Below, one piece after another: positions 17,802 to 26,530 of a stretch of 64,000 nt of DNA; positions within the stretch are counted from its first letter, which is position 1; every line of letters starts with the position of its first letter. Source of the DNA: Clostridiales bacterium. GTDB lineage: Bacteria > Bacillota > Clostridia > Christensenellales > Aristaeellaceae. The translations under genes were made by a program, and so were the position numbers. The stretch covers positions 1 to 64,000 of the forward strand of contig SVGP01000015.1 in the NCBI GenBank assembly GCA_015056255.1, in the 5' to 3' direction. A model generated the notes under the pieces. It did not search any database. It saw only the letters and a list, made by a program, of their open reading frames with translations, and was not told the origin of the DNA.

Positions 17802-19079
17802 CTAATCGATGTATTCCATCACTTGTGCATTGTCGGAAAGCGGCCTGTCCTCGCGGTCGGCAATCCGCTTTCCGGCCAGATCCTCCGCGATTGAAACGCC
17901 GCTTTCGTTTCTTTTAATCACGGTTACAGGCGTTTTGACTACCTTCATTCCTTTCTGGGCCAGGATGCCTTCCCACGTGTTTTGAATAAGATACACATAT
18001 TCTTCTCCGCTTCTTCCGCGAATGGCGGAAGAAGGCACAATGGTCGTCGCTTCCTTCGCGCGATAGGTGACGGTAACGTTTACGCCTTCCTGCATGAAGC
18101 GCTTAAGCGCAAATGAATCCGCCTTTAAAAATTCATCCGGGATTTCGATAACGACGGTCTTTCGCCCCATTTCGCCGGCCCGCGTTTCCAGAATCTTGCT
18201 TCGCGTGTTTCCGTATACGCTGTCCTCAATCTGAACGCGCGCGCCGTCTTCCAATTCCCGCGCGCCCAGCGGAAGGGTTATGCAAATCACCGGATCGCTT
18301 TGCGGATTGCTCACGGAAAACAGCTTGCCCGCTTTGACCGCATCACCCTTTTGACAGCAAATCTCGCTGATGAAGCCGCTCGACGGCGCGGATATGGCTT
18401 TGACGCTGTCCTGCGCGTGAATAAGATCGGAGAGACTATTGAGAAGCGCATCCATCTTTTCTGCAAGCGCGTTTCTCTCGAGGATGTAAGAAAGCGTCTT
18501 TTCGCCGTTTTCAAGCGTCCCGGCGCATTCAAGATACGCGTTTTCGGCCTCGGCTTTTTCCCTTTCCGCATTTTTAAGCGCGACGAGGGCAGACGCATCC
18601 GTTTCTCCCTTTTCCATCGCCGTAAACATACACTCGTTGTATGCGGCGTTTTTCAGAAGCATTTCATGATACAACCGGGCGATTTCGCTTTCCTTCGGAA
18701 GAAACGCATTCTCCGCGTCAAGCCTTAAAAGCGCCTCCGAGCAGGCTGCGTATTCGGCCTTGAGCTTCGCTTTGGCGTCTTGCGCGCCATCTGTATTCAG
18801 CGTAAGGACAATATCGCCCTCCTTTACATATTCGCCGGGCCCGAACAGGACGGATTCAACCATAAGGGGAAACTCCGGCGTATCGTCAAAATAAACCTCC
18901 GTCGGGTTTTCAAACAGAATCCCGCCCGTAAACGCCAGCTTTTCTTCAAACCGCTTGTTTTCAAGGGCGATTATCTGCACCTTTGCCGTAGTCATGGTTT
19001 TTATGGTGTTTGAAAAAAACATGCACAGAAAAACAATCGCAAAAAGCGCAGCCAGCGCTTTGAGCGCAAATTTCTTCAT
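17802..19079 (-). CDS. HlyD/RND-type efflux adaptor-like protein
   Basis: A 425-residue membrane-anchored adaptor. The start is set at 19079 (MKKFALKAL) after AGGAGG; the frame open further upstream overlaps the permease gene and is not credible. An N-terminal anchor (about 6-24) is followed by a split lipoyl/barrel-sandwich region: the first half near residues 60-90 (GPGEYVKEGDIVLTL), the second near 210-240 (APSSGFISEI..KGDAVKAG). A charged alpha-helical hairpin of about 100 residues lies between them. Beta-barrel and membrane-proximal parts follow. This is the classic membrane fusion protein order. Such adaptors in monoderms usually serve MacB-type exporters, which fits the next gene but not the sugar permeases upstream. 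Confidence 0.8.
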   Translation of the reverse strand: MKKFALKALAALFAIVFLCMFFSNTIKTMTTAKVQIIALENKRFEEKLAFTGGILFENPTEVYFDDTPEFPLMVESVLFGPGEYVKEGDIVLTLNTDGAQDAKAKLKAEYAACSEALLRLDAENAFLPKESEIARLYHEMLLKNAAYNECMFTAMEKGETDASALVALKNAEREKAEAENAYLECAGTLENGEKTLSYILERNALAEKMDALLNSLSDLIHAQDSVKAISAPSSGFISEICCQKGDAVKAGKLFSVSNPQSDPVICITLPLGARELEDGARVQIEDSVYGNTRSKILETRAGEMGRKTVVIEIPDEFLKADSFALKRFMQEGVNVTVTYRAKEATTIVPSSAIRGRSGEEYVYLIQNTWEGILAQKGMKVVKTPVTVIKRNESGVSIAEDLAGKRIADREDRPLSDNAQVMEYID

Positions 19080-19093
19080 ATCGCTTTTCCTCC

Positions 19094-19975
19094 TCATTTC
19101 AGCTCGGTCAGCTGTATGCCGGAAACTATGTTTTCCTGAAAAAACAGATATACAAACAGCGTCGGAAGGATATAAAGCGTCGCCCCGGCAAAGGCGATAT
19201 CCGCGCCATCTGTTGAAATCCGGTTGAACATAACCGAAAGCGGCCTTAAATCCTCGCGGTTGGCCAGATACAAAAGCGGCTGCTCCACAAGGTTCCACGA
19301 ATCCGCAAACGACAGCGCGCACGCCGCTCCGATCACGGGCTTGCACACCGGCAAAATCACATGAATAAACCCGCGAACCGGGCCTACGCCGTCCACCATG
19401 CCCGCCTCCAAAAGCTCGTTTGGAATGCCCACCATAAACTGGCGGATGAGAAAAATGTACAGCGGCGAAAAGCACATCGGCAGAATGACCGCCCATACCG
19501 TATCCATCAGATTCATTTTCCTAAGCATCATAACGCTTGGCGCCATCGTAACCTGAAAGGGCAGTATCATAAGAATGAGGATGATAAAAAAGATAAGATC
19601 GCGCCCGCGAAACGAGAACCTGCTCAGCGCATAGGCCGTAAGCGGCACAATAAGCGCCTGCCCCAGGAGAATCATACCTGTGTAGAACACGGAATTCAGA
19701 AAAAACTTGAGGTAAGACGAATCTTCTATAAAGATTTCGTAATACTGGCCGATGGAGGCCGGGGCGGGCGACAACGGAAACGTCAGAAAAACGCTTTCGT
19801 CATAATTTCCGCGCTCCGACAAAAAGGCTGAAATCTCGCCCCTTGAAAAGAAGGAATACAGAAACGTAAGCGCCATCGGAATCAAAATCAGCGCGCACAG
19901 AAGCGACATAACGCAAATCATCACCCAGCCGCCGGGGGACAGGCTCTTTAATTTTCTTTTGAAATGCTTCTTCAT
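19094..19975 (-). CDS. Carbohydrate ABC transporter permease, MalG type
   Basis: A 293-residue inner-membrane permease of the carbohydrate uptake 1 family. There are six predicted membrane helices, and the EAA loop that contacts the ATPase is visible as EAGMVDGVGPVRGFIHVILP (20 residues near 190-210). It follows the MalF-type gene by 15 nt and precedes the HlyD-like gene by 14 nt. No ATPase is encoded in the unit; a shared MsmK-type ATPase elsewhere would be needed. Start after GGAGGGCG. Confidence 0.88.
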   Translation of the reverse strand: MKKHFKRKLKSLSPGGWVMICVMSLLCALILIPMALTFLYSFFSRGEISAFLSERGNYDESVFLTFPLSPAPASIGQYYEIFIEDSSYLKFFLNSVFYTGMILLGQALIVPLTAYALSRFSFRGRDLIFFIILILMILPFQVTMAPSVMMLRKMNLMDTVWAVILPMCFSPLYIFLIRQFMVGIPNELLEAGMVDGVGPVRGFIHVILPVCKPVIGAACALSFADSWNLVEQPLLYLANREDLRPLSVMFNRISTDGADIAFAGATLYILPTLFVYLFFQENIVSGIQLTELK

Positions 19976-19990
19976 TTTCGCCCGCCCTCC

Positions 19991-20842
19991 TTATTCTTCC
20001 GGCGCGCGCACGGATTTGCTTAAGTACATAAGCGCAAACAGCACAAGCACAATCACGGCGAAAAGATACGCAGCCGTGGTCACATCCTGATATTCAAGGC
20101 TTGAAAACTTGTTGTTCATATAGTGCTGAAGCGTGTAAATCTCAGGCGAGGGATAGTCGCCGCCGATAAAATAGGCTTCCTTGAAAATTTTAAAAGCGTT
20201 GACCCAAGCGAGCACAAACACCAAAAAGGCCGTCGGCAGAATCTGGGGCATGGTGATTTTAAACGCCTGCTCCCACCAGGACGCGCCCTCGATGGAGGCG
20301 TACTCGTACAAACTTGGATGAATCTGCGACAGCGCGGATAAAAACAACACCACCGAAAACCCCATGTTTTTCCAAATATACATGACCACAATAGGAACGC
20401 GCAGCGCACTTTCGGACAGCCACAAAACGCGATCGAAGCCGAAAAACACAAGCGCGCGGTTTATACATCCGCCGTAATCGAACAAAAGCGTCCAGATGAT
20501 GAGCATGGCGGAGGTGGGCATGAGATAGGGAACGAGCAGGATATTTCGAAAACCCGCGGCGTATTTCTGAATGGATGAGAGCATGGACGCGATTAAAAAC
20601 GACGTCAGCCAAATCAGCGGCGCACAAATGACCGAAAGCTCCAGCGTGTTTTTAAGCCCCAGCCGGAACATTTCGTTAGACAGCACCCTTTTGTAATTGT
20701 CAAACCCGACAAAACCGTTTTGAAGCGTGCCGTCGGTCAGCGAGACCCATATGCCTCCGATAAACGGCCCGATGTAGAACAAAGCAAGCCCCGTAAGCCC
20801 AGGAAGCAAAAGCAGATATACGATTTTCTTTTTTCGGAACAT
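19991..20842 (-). CDS. Carbohydrate ABC transporter permease, MalF/UgpA type
   Basis: A 283-residue permease with six predicted helices and an EAA loop (EYASIEGASWWEQAFKITMP, near 185-205). It pairs with the MalG-type gene downstream. The ATG follows GAAAGGAGGCG. The 146-nt gap to the upstream solute-binding fusion holds a degenerate palindrome, which may set different expression levels for the binding protein and the permeases. Confidence 0.88.
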   Translation of the reverse strand: MFRKKKIVYLLLLPGLTGLALFYIGPFIGGIWVSLTDGTLQNGFVGFDNYKRVLSNEMFRLGLKNTLELSVICAPLIWLTSFLIASMLSSIQKYAAGFRNILLVPYLMPTSAMLIIWTLLFDYGGCINRALVFFGFDRVLWLSESALRVPIVVMYIWKNMGFSVVLFLSALSQIHPSLYEYASIEGASWWEQAFKITMPQILPTAFLVFVLAWVNAFKIFKEAYFIGGDYPSPEIYTLQHYMNNKFSSLEYQDVTTAAYLFAVIVLVLFALMYLSKSVRAPEE

Positions 20843-20949
20843 AGAATTGCGCCTCCTTTCGGGGGTATCGTTCGTGTAACGCGGGAAATAAAACGCCTCC
20901 TCCGCAGAGAAAACGGGACGTTTGACTTATACAAAAACGTTTGCGCTTA

Positions 20950-20974
20950 CCGCAGGGGACGACTTTCCCGCCCC
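20950..20974. repeat. Degenerate palindromic unit between binding protein and permease genes
   Basis: GCAGGGGACG, ACTTT and CCCGCCCC form an imperfect GGGACG-type palindrome, resembling the dispersed repeat family. Confidence 0.35.
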
Positions 20975-20988
20975 ACCTTTGCACTTCC

Positions 20989-23298
20989 CTACTCCAATCC
21001 CACCATCCTGCTGACTTCGAGAATCCTGTCAATCAATTGTCTTCCGTCAACCGATCCTCTTAGAAACTGGTCAAACGCGGCGTTAATAGGCTCGGAGGCG
21101 GCGTCCATATCCAGCCAGATTTCGCTTGCGGTTTCGATATCCTTTTCGTATATGTCAAGCGCATTCTGATCCACGTCATAAAGGAACGGAATCATACCCT
21201 CGCATGCCTGATACAGCCATTCAAGGAATTCCTCGGTTTCCCTTCTTTCCTTGCCGGTTTCGTATTCCAACTGCTTTTCATTGCGCTCAATCGCCTGCAT
21301 ATGGGATTCATACGCCTGCATGTAGCCGGAAGGAACCGGCTCCGCGTTCATCAGAAGGTCGGCTTTGTCGCGCCCCTCCATGTTTTCAAGGCAATAATCG
21401 ATGTACCTGAGGGCATAATCGATCTTCTCGGAATAGGGGTTGACGACCATGGCAAGGCCGGAATAGATGCCGACGGGGGAAAGCGCATCGGTCAGAGAAA
21501 GCGCATTCGACGAAACAAACGTCAGATACTTATAAGGGTAATGCTCCACGTGCGAGGACGGAAGCGGAGACAGATCAAAGGTGAATAAAAACGCGGGCTC
21601 AGAAAGGTGCTCGGGCGCGTCGATATAGTCTTCCATAAAGATCTGCGGAATGGCGAAATACGGCGCGACCACGTCCGACACTTCTTTTCCGATTTTCATG
21701 GTGTCGTCTAAAAGGCGGGCGATTTCATCGCGATTTTCAATCAGCTTTTCGCGGTCAATTCTGGAAAGCGCGATGGTTTCCTGCAGAATCGACTGTCTGA
21801 TCAGGCCTATCGCTCGCCCCAACGTCACTTTGAAAAGACTGATGTCGTAATCAATTGCCAGATCGCCATAGTCATAGTCGAAATTTCGGATGAATTCAAA
21901 AAGCTCCGCATAGGTTTTCGGAAGATCGTCTTCTGTCAGACCCAGAAGCTCGGCCGCACGCACATCATAGCCGAGCGTATTTTTGCGCACGACCTGAATG
22001 GGCAAAATGGCAAGGCTGCCATTCTCATCCGCCATTCTTTCACTGACAAAGGGATACATGCTTTCGGCCATTTCCTTCGCCTTTTCGCTTTCAATCGGCA
22101 CATAATAGCCCTTGTCCAGAATATTGTCCGCCATTTGAATGGGCACGATATAAATATCATAGCGACTGGAGGCAATGGTCATGTCGTTTGCAAACTGATC
22201 GAAGGCCGACTGCCCGCTCACCGTGCCGCCCGCTTCCTTTACATCGATTTCGATGTCCGGAATATTGGATCCCCTCGCGATGTTCGGGGGCGTTGTGCCG
22301 TCGGTCAGTACGGACAGATGCGTGACCGCCATTTCCTTCGTCGGATCAAAAACCTGAATCATTTTGCTGATGGTAAAAAGCTGTCCGTTTTTCAGTATCA
22401 GCGCCTGCGGGCTGATATCTTCGATTCTTCCAAAGGGCATAGCGGGCCTGCCCTCGGAAACCGCATACAGTAAATCGTAATCGCGGATAATCACGCTGTC
22501 GTGAACGGCGTCATAGGTCATAAGCGTATAGGCGGCGGGAAGCGCCGCTGCGGACAGGTAATCGCTGAGCGGTTCGGCCTCGCCCGTCTTCAGATCTTTT
22601 ACAAACACGATGGAATTATCGCTGGATTTGCCCGTCGTCGCCTGCAAAAGCACCTTGCCCTCTTTATAGGGCTGCGCCGCATACGCATAATACGCGCCGG
22701 GAAGCGAAAGATCGCAATTTTCCCGCGCAAACGACTGTAAATCATAGCAGTTCAATACGGAAAGCTCAACATATCCGTCTTCTCCGTGAAAATTCACGTT
22801 TATGTAGATTTTTTCATCGTCCGCCCAAGCGTTCTCTACGGAAAAGATTCCCTTGATCTTCTGATCAGGCAGATATTCGGGAATGCACTTAAATACCGCG
22901 TGCGCCTGGCTGTCCGACAACGTCACTTCGTAAATCGCAGCCGTATACAGATGCACGAGGAAAATCCTGTCCCCACTGACCGCAATATTATAGTTGCCGT
23001 TTTCGATAAATTCCGTGTCCATCAAAAGCGCATCCGTCTTTTTCAAAAACGCCTTTACTTCCTCGTCATAGCCCGTGTGGTCATAAACAAGATCGTATTT
23101 GTGAAACACCCGGTTTTCATCGCACACAAAAATCGCCTCGTCCGGCGGACAAAAGCTGATAAATCCGTCCTTCCACACAGCGGAGGAGCGTAAAAATGCA
23201 TTGCCCTCATACACGCTTTTGGGTGCGTCAAATGTCTCTGCGCTCGCCAAAAATGCAAGGCAAAGAAGCAGAGCAAGAATTATAAGAACCTTTTTCAT
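20989..23298 (-). CDS. Beta-propeller/solute-binding fusion protein
   Basis: A 769-residue secreted protein. It has a signal peptide (about 1-20, cleavage near ASAET; no lipobox). Residues about 25-335 consist of short repeated beta-strand modules (for example VSGDRIFLVHLYTAAIYEV and LKNGQLFTISKMIQVFD), typical of a beta-propeller. From about 345 to the end it resembles a family 1 extracellular solute-binding protein: ATHLSVLTD, a DQFANDMTIASSRYDIYIV hinge region and a helical C-terminal lobe. A binding protein with a built-in propeller is unusual; ordinary sugar-binding proteins are about 400-450 residues. It is the first gene of the unit and has a consensus promoter with a palindrome downstream. 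The ligand is unknown. Confidence 0.72.
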   Translation of the reverse strand: MKKVLIILALLLCLAFLASAETFDAPKSVYEGNAFLRSSAVWKDGFISFCPPDEAIFVCDENRVFHKYDLVYDHTGYDEEVKAFLKKTDALLMDTEFIENGNYNIAVSGDRIFLVHLYTAAIYEVTLSDSQAHAVFKCIPEYLPDQKIKGIFSVENAWADDEKIYINVNFHGEDGYVELSVLNCYDLQSFARENCDLSLPGAYYAYAAQPYKEGKVLLQATTGKSSDNSIVFVKDLKTGEAEPLSDYLSAAALPAAYTLMTYDAVHDSVIIRDYDLLYAVSEGRPAMPFGRIEDISPQALILKNGQLFTISKMIQVFDPTKEMAVTHLSVLTDGTTPPNIARGSNIPDIEIDVKEAGGTVSGQSAFDQFANDMTIASSRYDIYIVPIQMADNILDKGYYVPIESEKAKEMAESMYPFVSERMADENGSLAILPIQVVRKNTLGYDVRAAELLGLTEDDLPKTYAELFEFIRNFDYDYGDLAIDYDISLFKVTLGRAIGLIRQSILQETIALSRIDREKLIENRDEIARLLDDTMKIGKEVSDVVAPYFAIPQIFMEDYIDAPEHLSEPAFLFTFDLSPLPSSHVEHYPYKYLTFVSSNALSLTDALSPVGIYSGLAMVVNPYSEKIDYALRYIDYCLENMEGRDKADLLMNAEPVPSGYMQAYESHMQAIERNEKQLEYETGKERRETEEFLEWLYQACEGMIPFLYDVDQNALDIYEKDIETASEIWLDMDAASEPINAAFDQFLRGSVDGRQLIDRILEVSRMVGLE

Positions 23299-23332
23299 GC
23301 AAATACACTCCTTTATTATGGGTTATTATAAT

Positions 23333-23366
23333 AATAAATGTTAAATATGAATAATTAACATTTATT
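23333..23366. promoter_or_regulatory. Candidate operator palindrome
   Basis: A perfect 12-bp inverted repeat, AATAAATGTTAA and TTAACATTTATT, with a 10-bp spacer. It lies about 15 bp downstream of the -10 of the promoter at 23381-23409, in the transcribed leader. It could be a repressor site or an RNA hairpin; the AT-rich sequence and lack of a T-run favour an operator. Confidence 0.55.
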
Positions 23367-23380
23367 TTCCTTCAATTTTG

Positions 23381-23409
23381 ATTATAGCGGACGCAATGAT
23401 ATTTGTCAA
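23381..23409 (-). promoter_or_regulatory. Promoter of the propeller-binding protein/permease/adaptor unit
   Basis: Minus strand: perfect TTGACA (23404-23409), a 17-bp spacer and perfect TATAAT (23381-23386), 82 nt upstream of the start at 23298. Confidence 0.85.
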
Positions 23410-23520
23410 CAATATTATCCTAAACATAAATCAGTGTACTAAAGTGCCAATGAACGGGGGGGATTTGGTAGATTTTAACAAAAATTATTAAGCCGTCTCC
23501 GGAATAAATCTCTGTTTTAA

Positions 23521-23562
23521 ACAATAAAAATCAAGAGCTGCCTTCGCATGAAGACAGCCCTG
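23521..23562 (-). terminator. Terminator of the feo operon
   Basis: Minus strand: GGGCTGTCTT and AAGGCAGCTC form a stem, followed by TTGATTTTTATTG. It lies 14 nt after the FeoB-associated peptide gene. Confidence 0.82.
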
Positions 23563-23575
23563 TTTGTATGATCGG

Positions 23576-23731
23576 TTATTCATCTCCGTGACACACGCCC
23601 TTCATGGCGCAGCCGGAGCATCCGCAGGCGCAGCCGCCCTTTCCGGATTTTCTTTTTTTGATCTCTTTTGTGAGGACGAAAGCAAACAGTAAAACGACAA
23701 TCAATAAAACGATGATTGTGGGTGCGTTCAT
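23576..23731 (-). CDS. FeoB-associated Cys-rich membrane peptide
   Basis: A 51-residue peptide read directly from the sequence: an N-terminal membrane helix (about 4-22), then a basic stretch, then a cysteine-rich tail GGCACGCSGCAMKGVC (32-47) with five cysteines. It has an ideal ribosome binding site (GGAGGCTCT before the ATG at 23731) and lies 12 nt after feoB, inside the terminator that closes the operon. Short Cys-rich membrane proteins of this type are regular partners of Firmicute FeoB and are thought to hold or hand over Fe(II); the exact role is not established. Confidence 0.85.
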   Translation of the reverse strand: MNAPTIIVLLIVVLLFAFVLTKEIKKRKSGKGGCACGCSGCAMKGVCHGDE

Positions 23732-23743
23732 AGAGCCTCCTTT

Positions 23744-25891
23744 TTATTCCTGATAGGGGTTTTTACGGACGGTGAGATAGACAAGGAGAATGAGAAGCGT
23801 AAGAGCCACAACAGTCCATACGGAGAATGCGCCGGTAAACACGAGACCCAGGCGGTACACGATCAGGGAAATCACGTAGGCGAACACGCACATGTAGGCG
23901 ATGGCAAAGAAAGTCCACTTGCCGTTATTCATCTCGCGCTTGATCGCGCCCATCGCCGCAAAGCACGGCGCGCACAGAAGATTAAAGATCATGAAGGAGA
24001 AGGCGGCGAGCCTGCTGCCGTTAAAGAATTCCTGTCCGATCACGTTAAGGCCGCTTGCGTCGGCTGCTTCAACGAGCTCAAACGCCAGATCGGCATCCGC
24101 CATGGAGCTTAAGGAGCCAAATACGCCGACCACCTCTTCCTTGGCGACAAGGCCAAGCACCGTTGCAACGGCAGCCTGCCACGAGCCAAAGCCCAGGGGC
24201 TTAAACAGAACCGCGATGAAGGAGCCGATGACTTCAAGGATCGACGCGCCGGCATTTTCCTCGGTGATGTAATGGAAGCCGCCTTCAAAGGACAGGCTGT
24301 TCATCACCCAGATGATGATTGAGGCTAAAAGGATTACAGAGCCTGCGCGCTTTATAAAGCTCCAGCCGCGCTCCCACGTGGCGCGAAGAACGTTTCCGGG
24401 AACGGGGGCGTGATAGGCGGGAAGCTCCATGACAAACGGCGCGGGGTCGCCCGCAAAGAGCTTTGTCTTTTTAAGAAGAATGCCCGAAACGATGACGGCG
24501 CCAACGCCGATAAAGTACGCGGAAACCGCAATCAGAGGACTTCCGCCGAACAGCGCGCCCGCGATCATGCCGACGATGGGCATCTTTGCGCCGCAGGGGA
24601 TAAAGCCTGTGGTCATGATGGTCATTTTTCTGTCACGGTCCTGCTCAATCGTGCGCGAGGCCATGATGCCGGGCACGCCGCAGCCGGTGGCAACCAGCAT
24701 GGGGATGAACGATTTTCCGGACAGGCCGAATTTTCGGAACACTCGGTCCATGATGAAGGCGATTCGGGCCATATAGCCGCAGTCTTCCAGCATGGAAAGA
24801 AGCAGAAAGAGAATGAGCATCTGGGGAACAAAGCCAAGAACTGCGCCCACGCCGCCGATTGCGCCGTCGGCAATCAGGCTTACAAGCCATCTGGCAACGC
24901 CGATACTCTCAAGCGCGCTTGTAACGCCCGGAACGATCCACTCGCCAAAGAGCGTGTCGTTCATAAAGCCGACCGTCCAGTCGCCGATGGAGCCGATGGA
25001 AAGATAATACACAAGCCACATAACCGCGACAAAAATCGGAAGGGCAAGAATGCGGTTGGTGACGACTCTGTCGATTTTGTCAGACAGGGTCAGCTTTCCC
25101 TGAGACTTTTTCTTATAGCATCTTTTCATCACCTGAGCGATGTAGATGTAGCGTTCATTGGTGATAATACTCTCCGCGTCGTCGTCCATCTCCTCTTCGG
25201 CATTGGCGATGTCCTTTTCGATATGGGAAAGCTTATCTTCGGAGAGGGAAAGCTGTTCAAGCACGTTTTTGTCTCGCTCGAAAATCTTGATGGCGTACCA
25301 TCTCTGCTGTTCAAGGGGCAGATGATGAACCGCGGCTTCCTCGATGTGAGCAATGGCGTGCTCAACGCAGCCGGAGAAGGAGTGCATGGGCTGGGTCTTC
25401 GCGCCTTTTGCAGCCTCGATGGCGGCTTCAGCTGCGACGAGCGTGCCTTCGCCCTTAAGCGCGGAAATTTCAATCACTTTGCAGCCCAGCGCTTTTGAAA
25501 GTTCGTCAATATTGATCTTGTCGCCCCTTTTTCTCACAACGTCCATCATATTGATGGCGACAACCACGGGAATGCCGAGCTCGGTCAATTGGGTCGTGAG
25601 ATACAGGTTTCTTTCAAGGTTCGTGCCGTCTACGATGTTTAAAATCACGTCCGGCCTTTCGCCGATCAGGTAATTTCGCGCGACCACCTCTTCAAGCGTA
25701 TAGGGCGACAGGGAATAGATGCCCGGAAGGTCGGTCACGATCACGTTTTCGTGCTTTTTGAGCTTGCCTTCCTTTTTTTCAACCGTAACGCCCGGCCAGT
25801 TGCCGACATACTGGTTTGCGCCGGTCAGGGCGTTGAAAAGCGTGGTTTTTCCGCAGTTCGGATTTCCCGCAAGGGCGATTCGAATGTTCAT
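23744..25891 (-). CDS. feoB: Ferrous iron transporter FeoB
   Basis: A 715-residue Fe(II) transporter. The N-terminal G-protein domain has P-loop GNPNCGKT (9-16), the DLPGIYSL switch region (near 53) and NMMD (near 113). A helical guanine-dissociation-inhibitor-like linker follows, then a polytopic membrane domain with two Gate regions (the CGYMARIAFIMD and GCGVPGIMASRT segments). The length is normal for Firmicute FeoB. It lies downstream of two feoA genes and upstream of the Cys-rich peptide. A palindromic iron-box-like site (25913-25932) precedes its ribosome binding site (AAGGAGAGG). Confidence 0.96.
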   Translation of the reverse strand: MNIRIALAGNPNCGKTTLFNALTGANQYVGNWPGVTVEKKEGKLKKHENVIVTDLPGIYSLSPYTLEEVVARNYLIGERPDVILNIVDGTNLERNLYLTTQLTELGIPVVVAINMMDVVRKRGDKINIDELSKALGCKVIEISALKGEGTLVAAEAAIEAAKGAKTQPMHSFSGCVEHAIAHIEEAAVHHLPLEQQRWYAIKIFERDKNVLEQLSLSEDKLSHIEKDIANAEEEMDDDAESIITNERYIYIAQVMKRCYKKKSQGKLTLSDKIDRVVTNRILALPIFVAVMWLVYYLSIGSIGDWTVGFMNDTLFGEWIVPGVTSALESIGVARWLVSLIADGAIGGVGAVLGFVPQMLILFLLLSMLEDCGYMARIAFIMDRVFRKFGLSGKSFIPMLVATGCGVPGIMASRTIEQDRDRKMTIMTTGFIPCGAKMPIVGMIAGALFGGSPLIAVSAYFIGVGAVIVSGILLKKTKLFAGDPAPFVMELPAYHAPVPGNVLRATWERGWSFIKRAGSVILLASIIIWVMNSLSFEGGFHYITEENAGASILEVIGSFIAVLFKPLGFGSWQAAVATVLGLVAKEEVVGVFGSLSSMADADLAFELVEAADASGLNVIGQEFFNGSRLAAFSFMIFNLLCAPCFAAMGAIKREMNNGKWTFFAIAYMCVFAYVISLIVYRLGLVFTGAFSVWTVVALTLLILLVYLTVRKNPYQE

Positions 25892-25912
25892 GGATGCGTC
25901 CTCTCCTTATGT

Positions 25913-25932
25913 AGGTTAGATGATTCTAACCT
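25913..25932. promoter_or_regulatory. DtxR-like palindrome upstream of feoB
   Basis: Perfect inverted repeat AGGTTAG, a 6-bp spacer and CTAACCT. The half-site GGTTAG matches the TTAGGTTAGNCTAACCTAA consensus of DtxR/IdeR-type iron regulators. It lies within the operon, so it may control an internal promoter or block elongation. Confidence 0.55.
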
Positions 25933-25969
25933 TGATCCTTATAAATGGAGGCTTTTTCAAAAGCCCCCG

Positions 25970-26191
25970 TTATTCCACTTCAATCAGCTCGGCGTCGGCC
26001 TTGCGGATGGAAAGCTCATATCCGCGCACCGTGATCTCAATCGGATCACCCAGCGGCGCAAGCTTTCTTACGTAAACCTCTACGCCCTTCGTGATGCCCA
26101 TGTCCATGATGCGGCGTTTGACTGCGCCTTCGCCCATCAGCTTTTTAATCACAGCTGTCTGGCCGACCGATACTTCCTTAAGCGTTTTCAT
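25970..26191 (-). CDS. feoA: FeoA-domain protein (second copy)
   Basis: A 73-residue SH3-like FeoA protein, a cytosolic partner of FeoB. VGQTAVIKKLMGEGAVKRRI opens the domain, MDMGITKGVEVYVRKLAPLG follows, and it ends with the typical DPIEITVRGYELSIRK strands. The ATG follows GGAGGAATA, 15 nt after the first feoA. Two feoA copies before feoB are common in Clostridia. Confidence 0.92.
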   Translation of the reverse strand: MKTLKEVSVGQTAVIKKLMGEGAVKRRIMDMGITKGVEVYVRKLAPLGDPIEITVRGYELSIRKADAELIEVE

Positions 26192-26206
26192 CTCGTATTC
26201 CTCCGA

Positions 26207-26419
26207 TCAAACCATGATTTTCTGCGCCATTTCGCGGCTGATCGCCACGCGCGCTTCCTTCACCTTCACGATGACGTTTCCGCCGATCACGTTCATTACC
26301 ATTACTTCCGATCCTGCAACAAAGCCAAGGTTTTCAAGGTGCTTTTTCACATCCGGCTTTCCCGAAATTCTTAAAACAATACGCTCTTCGCCTGCGTCCA
26401 AAACCGTCAGCGGCATCAT
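26207..26419 (-). CDS. feoA: FeoA-domain protein (first copy)
   Basis: A 70-residue FeoA protein, more divergent than its neighbour. The GKPDVKKHLENLGFVAGSEV core and the NVIVKVKEARVAISREMAQK end are recognisable. It is the first gene of the feo operon, after GGGAGTGG and the promoter at 26502-26530. It probably modulates FeoB GTPase or channel assembly. Confidence 0.88.
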   Translation of the reverse strand: MMPLTVLDAGEERIVLRISGKPDVKKHLENLGFVAGSEVMVMNVIGGNVIVKVKEARVAISREMAQKIMV

Positions 26420-26478
26420 GGCTCCACTCCCTTATCCCGTAATAAGTTAGATAGTTATAACTGAACGCCTTTCAAATA

Positions 26479-26494
26479 GTTAGCTTGAGCTAAC
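26479..26494. promoter_or_regulatory. DtxR-like palindrome at the feo promoter
   Basis: GTTAGCT, TG, AGCTAAC: a 7-bp-arm palindrome. It covers roughly +1 to +15 of the feo transcript, where a bound repressor would block initiation. A weaker related site (GGTTAGAGATATTTAAC on the minus strand, about 26541-26558) lies upstream of the -35. Confidence 0.55.
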
Positions 26495-26501
26495 CATAAT
26501 T

Positions 26502-26530
26502 AGAATACACTAACTCGACCAGATTGTCAA
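26502..26530 (-). promoter_or_regulatory. feo operon promoter
   Basis: Minus strand: perfect TTGACA (26525-26530), a 17-bp spacer and TATTCT (26502-26507). Confidence 0.75.

Noticed and set aside
24410..25498. 362-residue open frame on the plus strand opposite feoB
   Set aside because: It is the antisense shadow of a certain feoB gene, has no ribosome binding site and gives a low-complexity His/Asp/Gly-rich translation.
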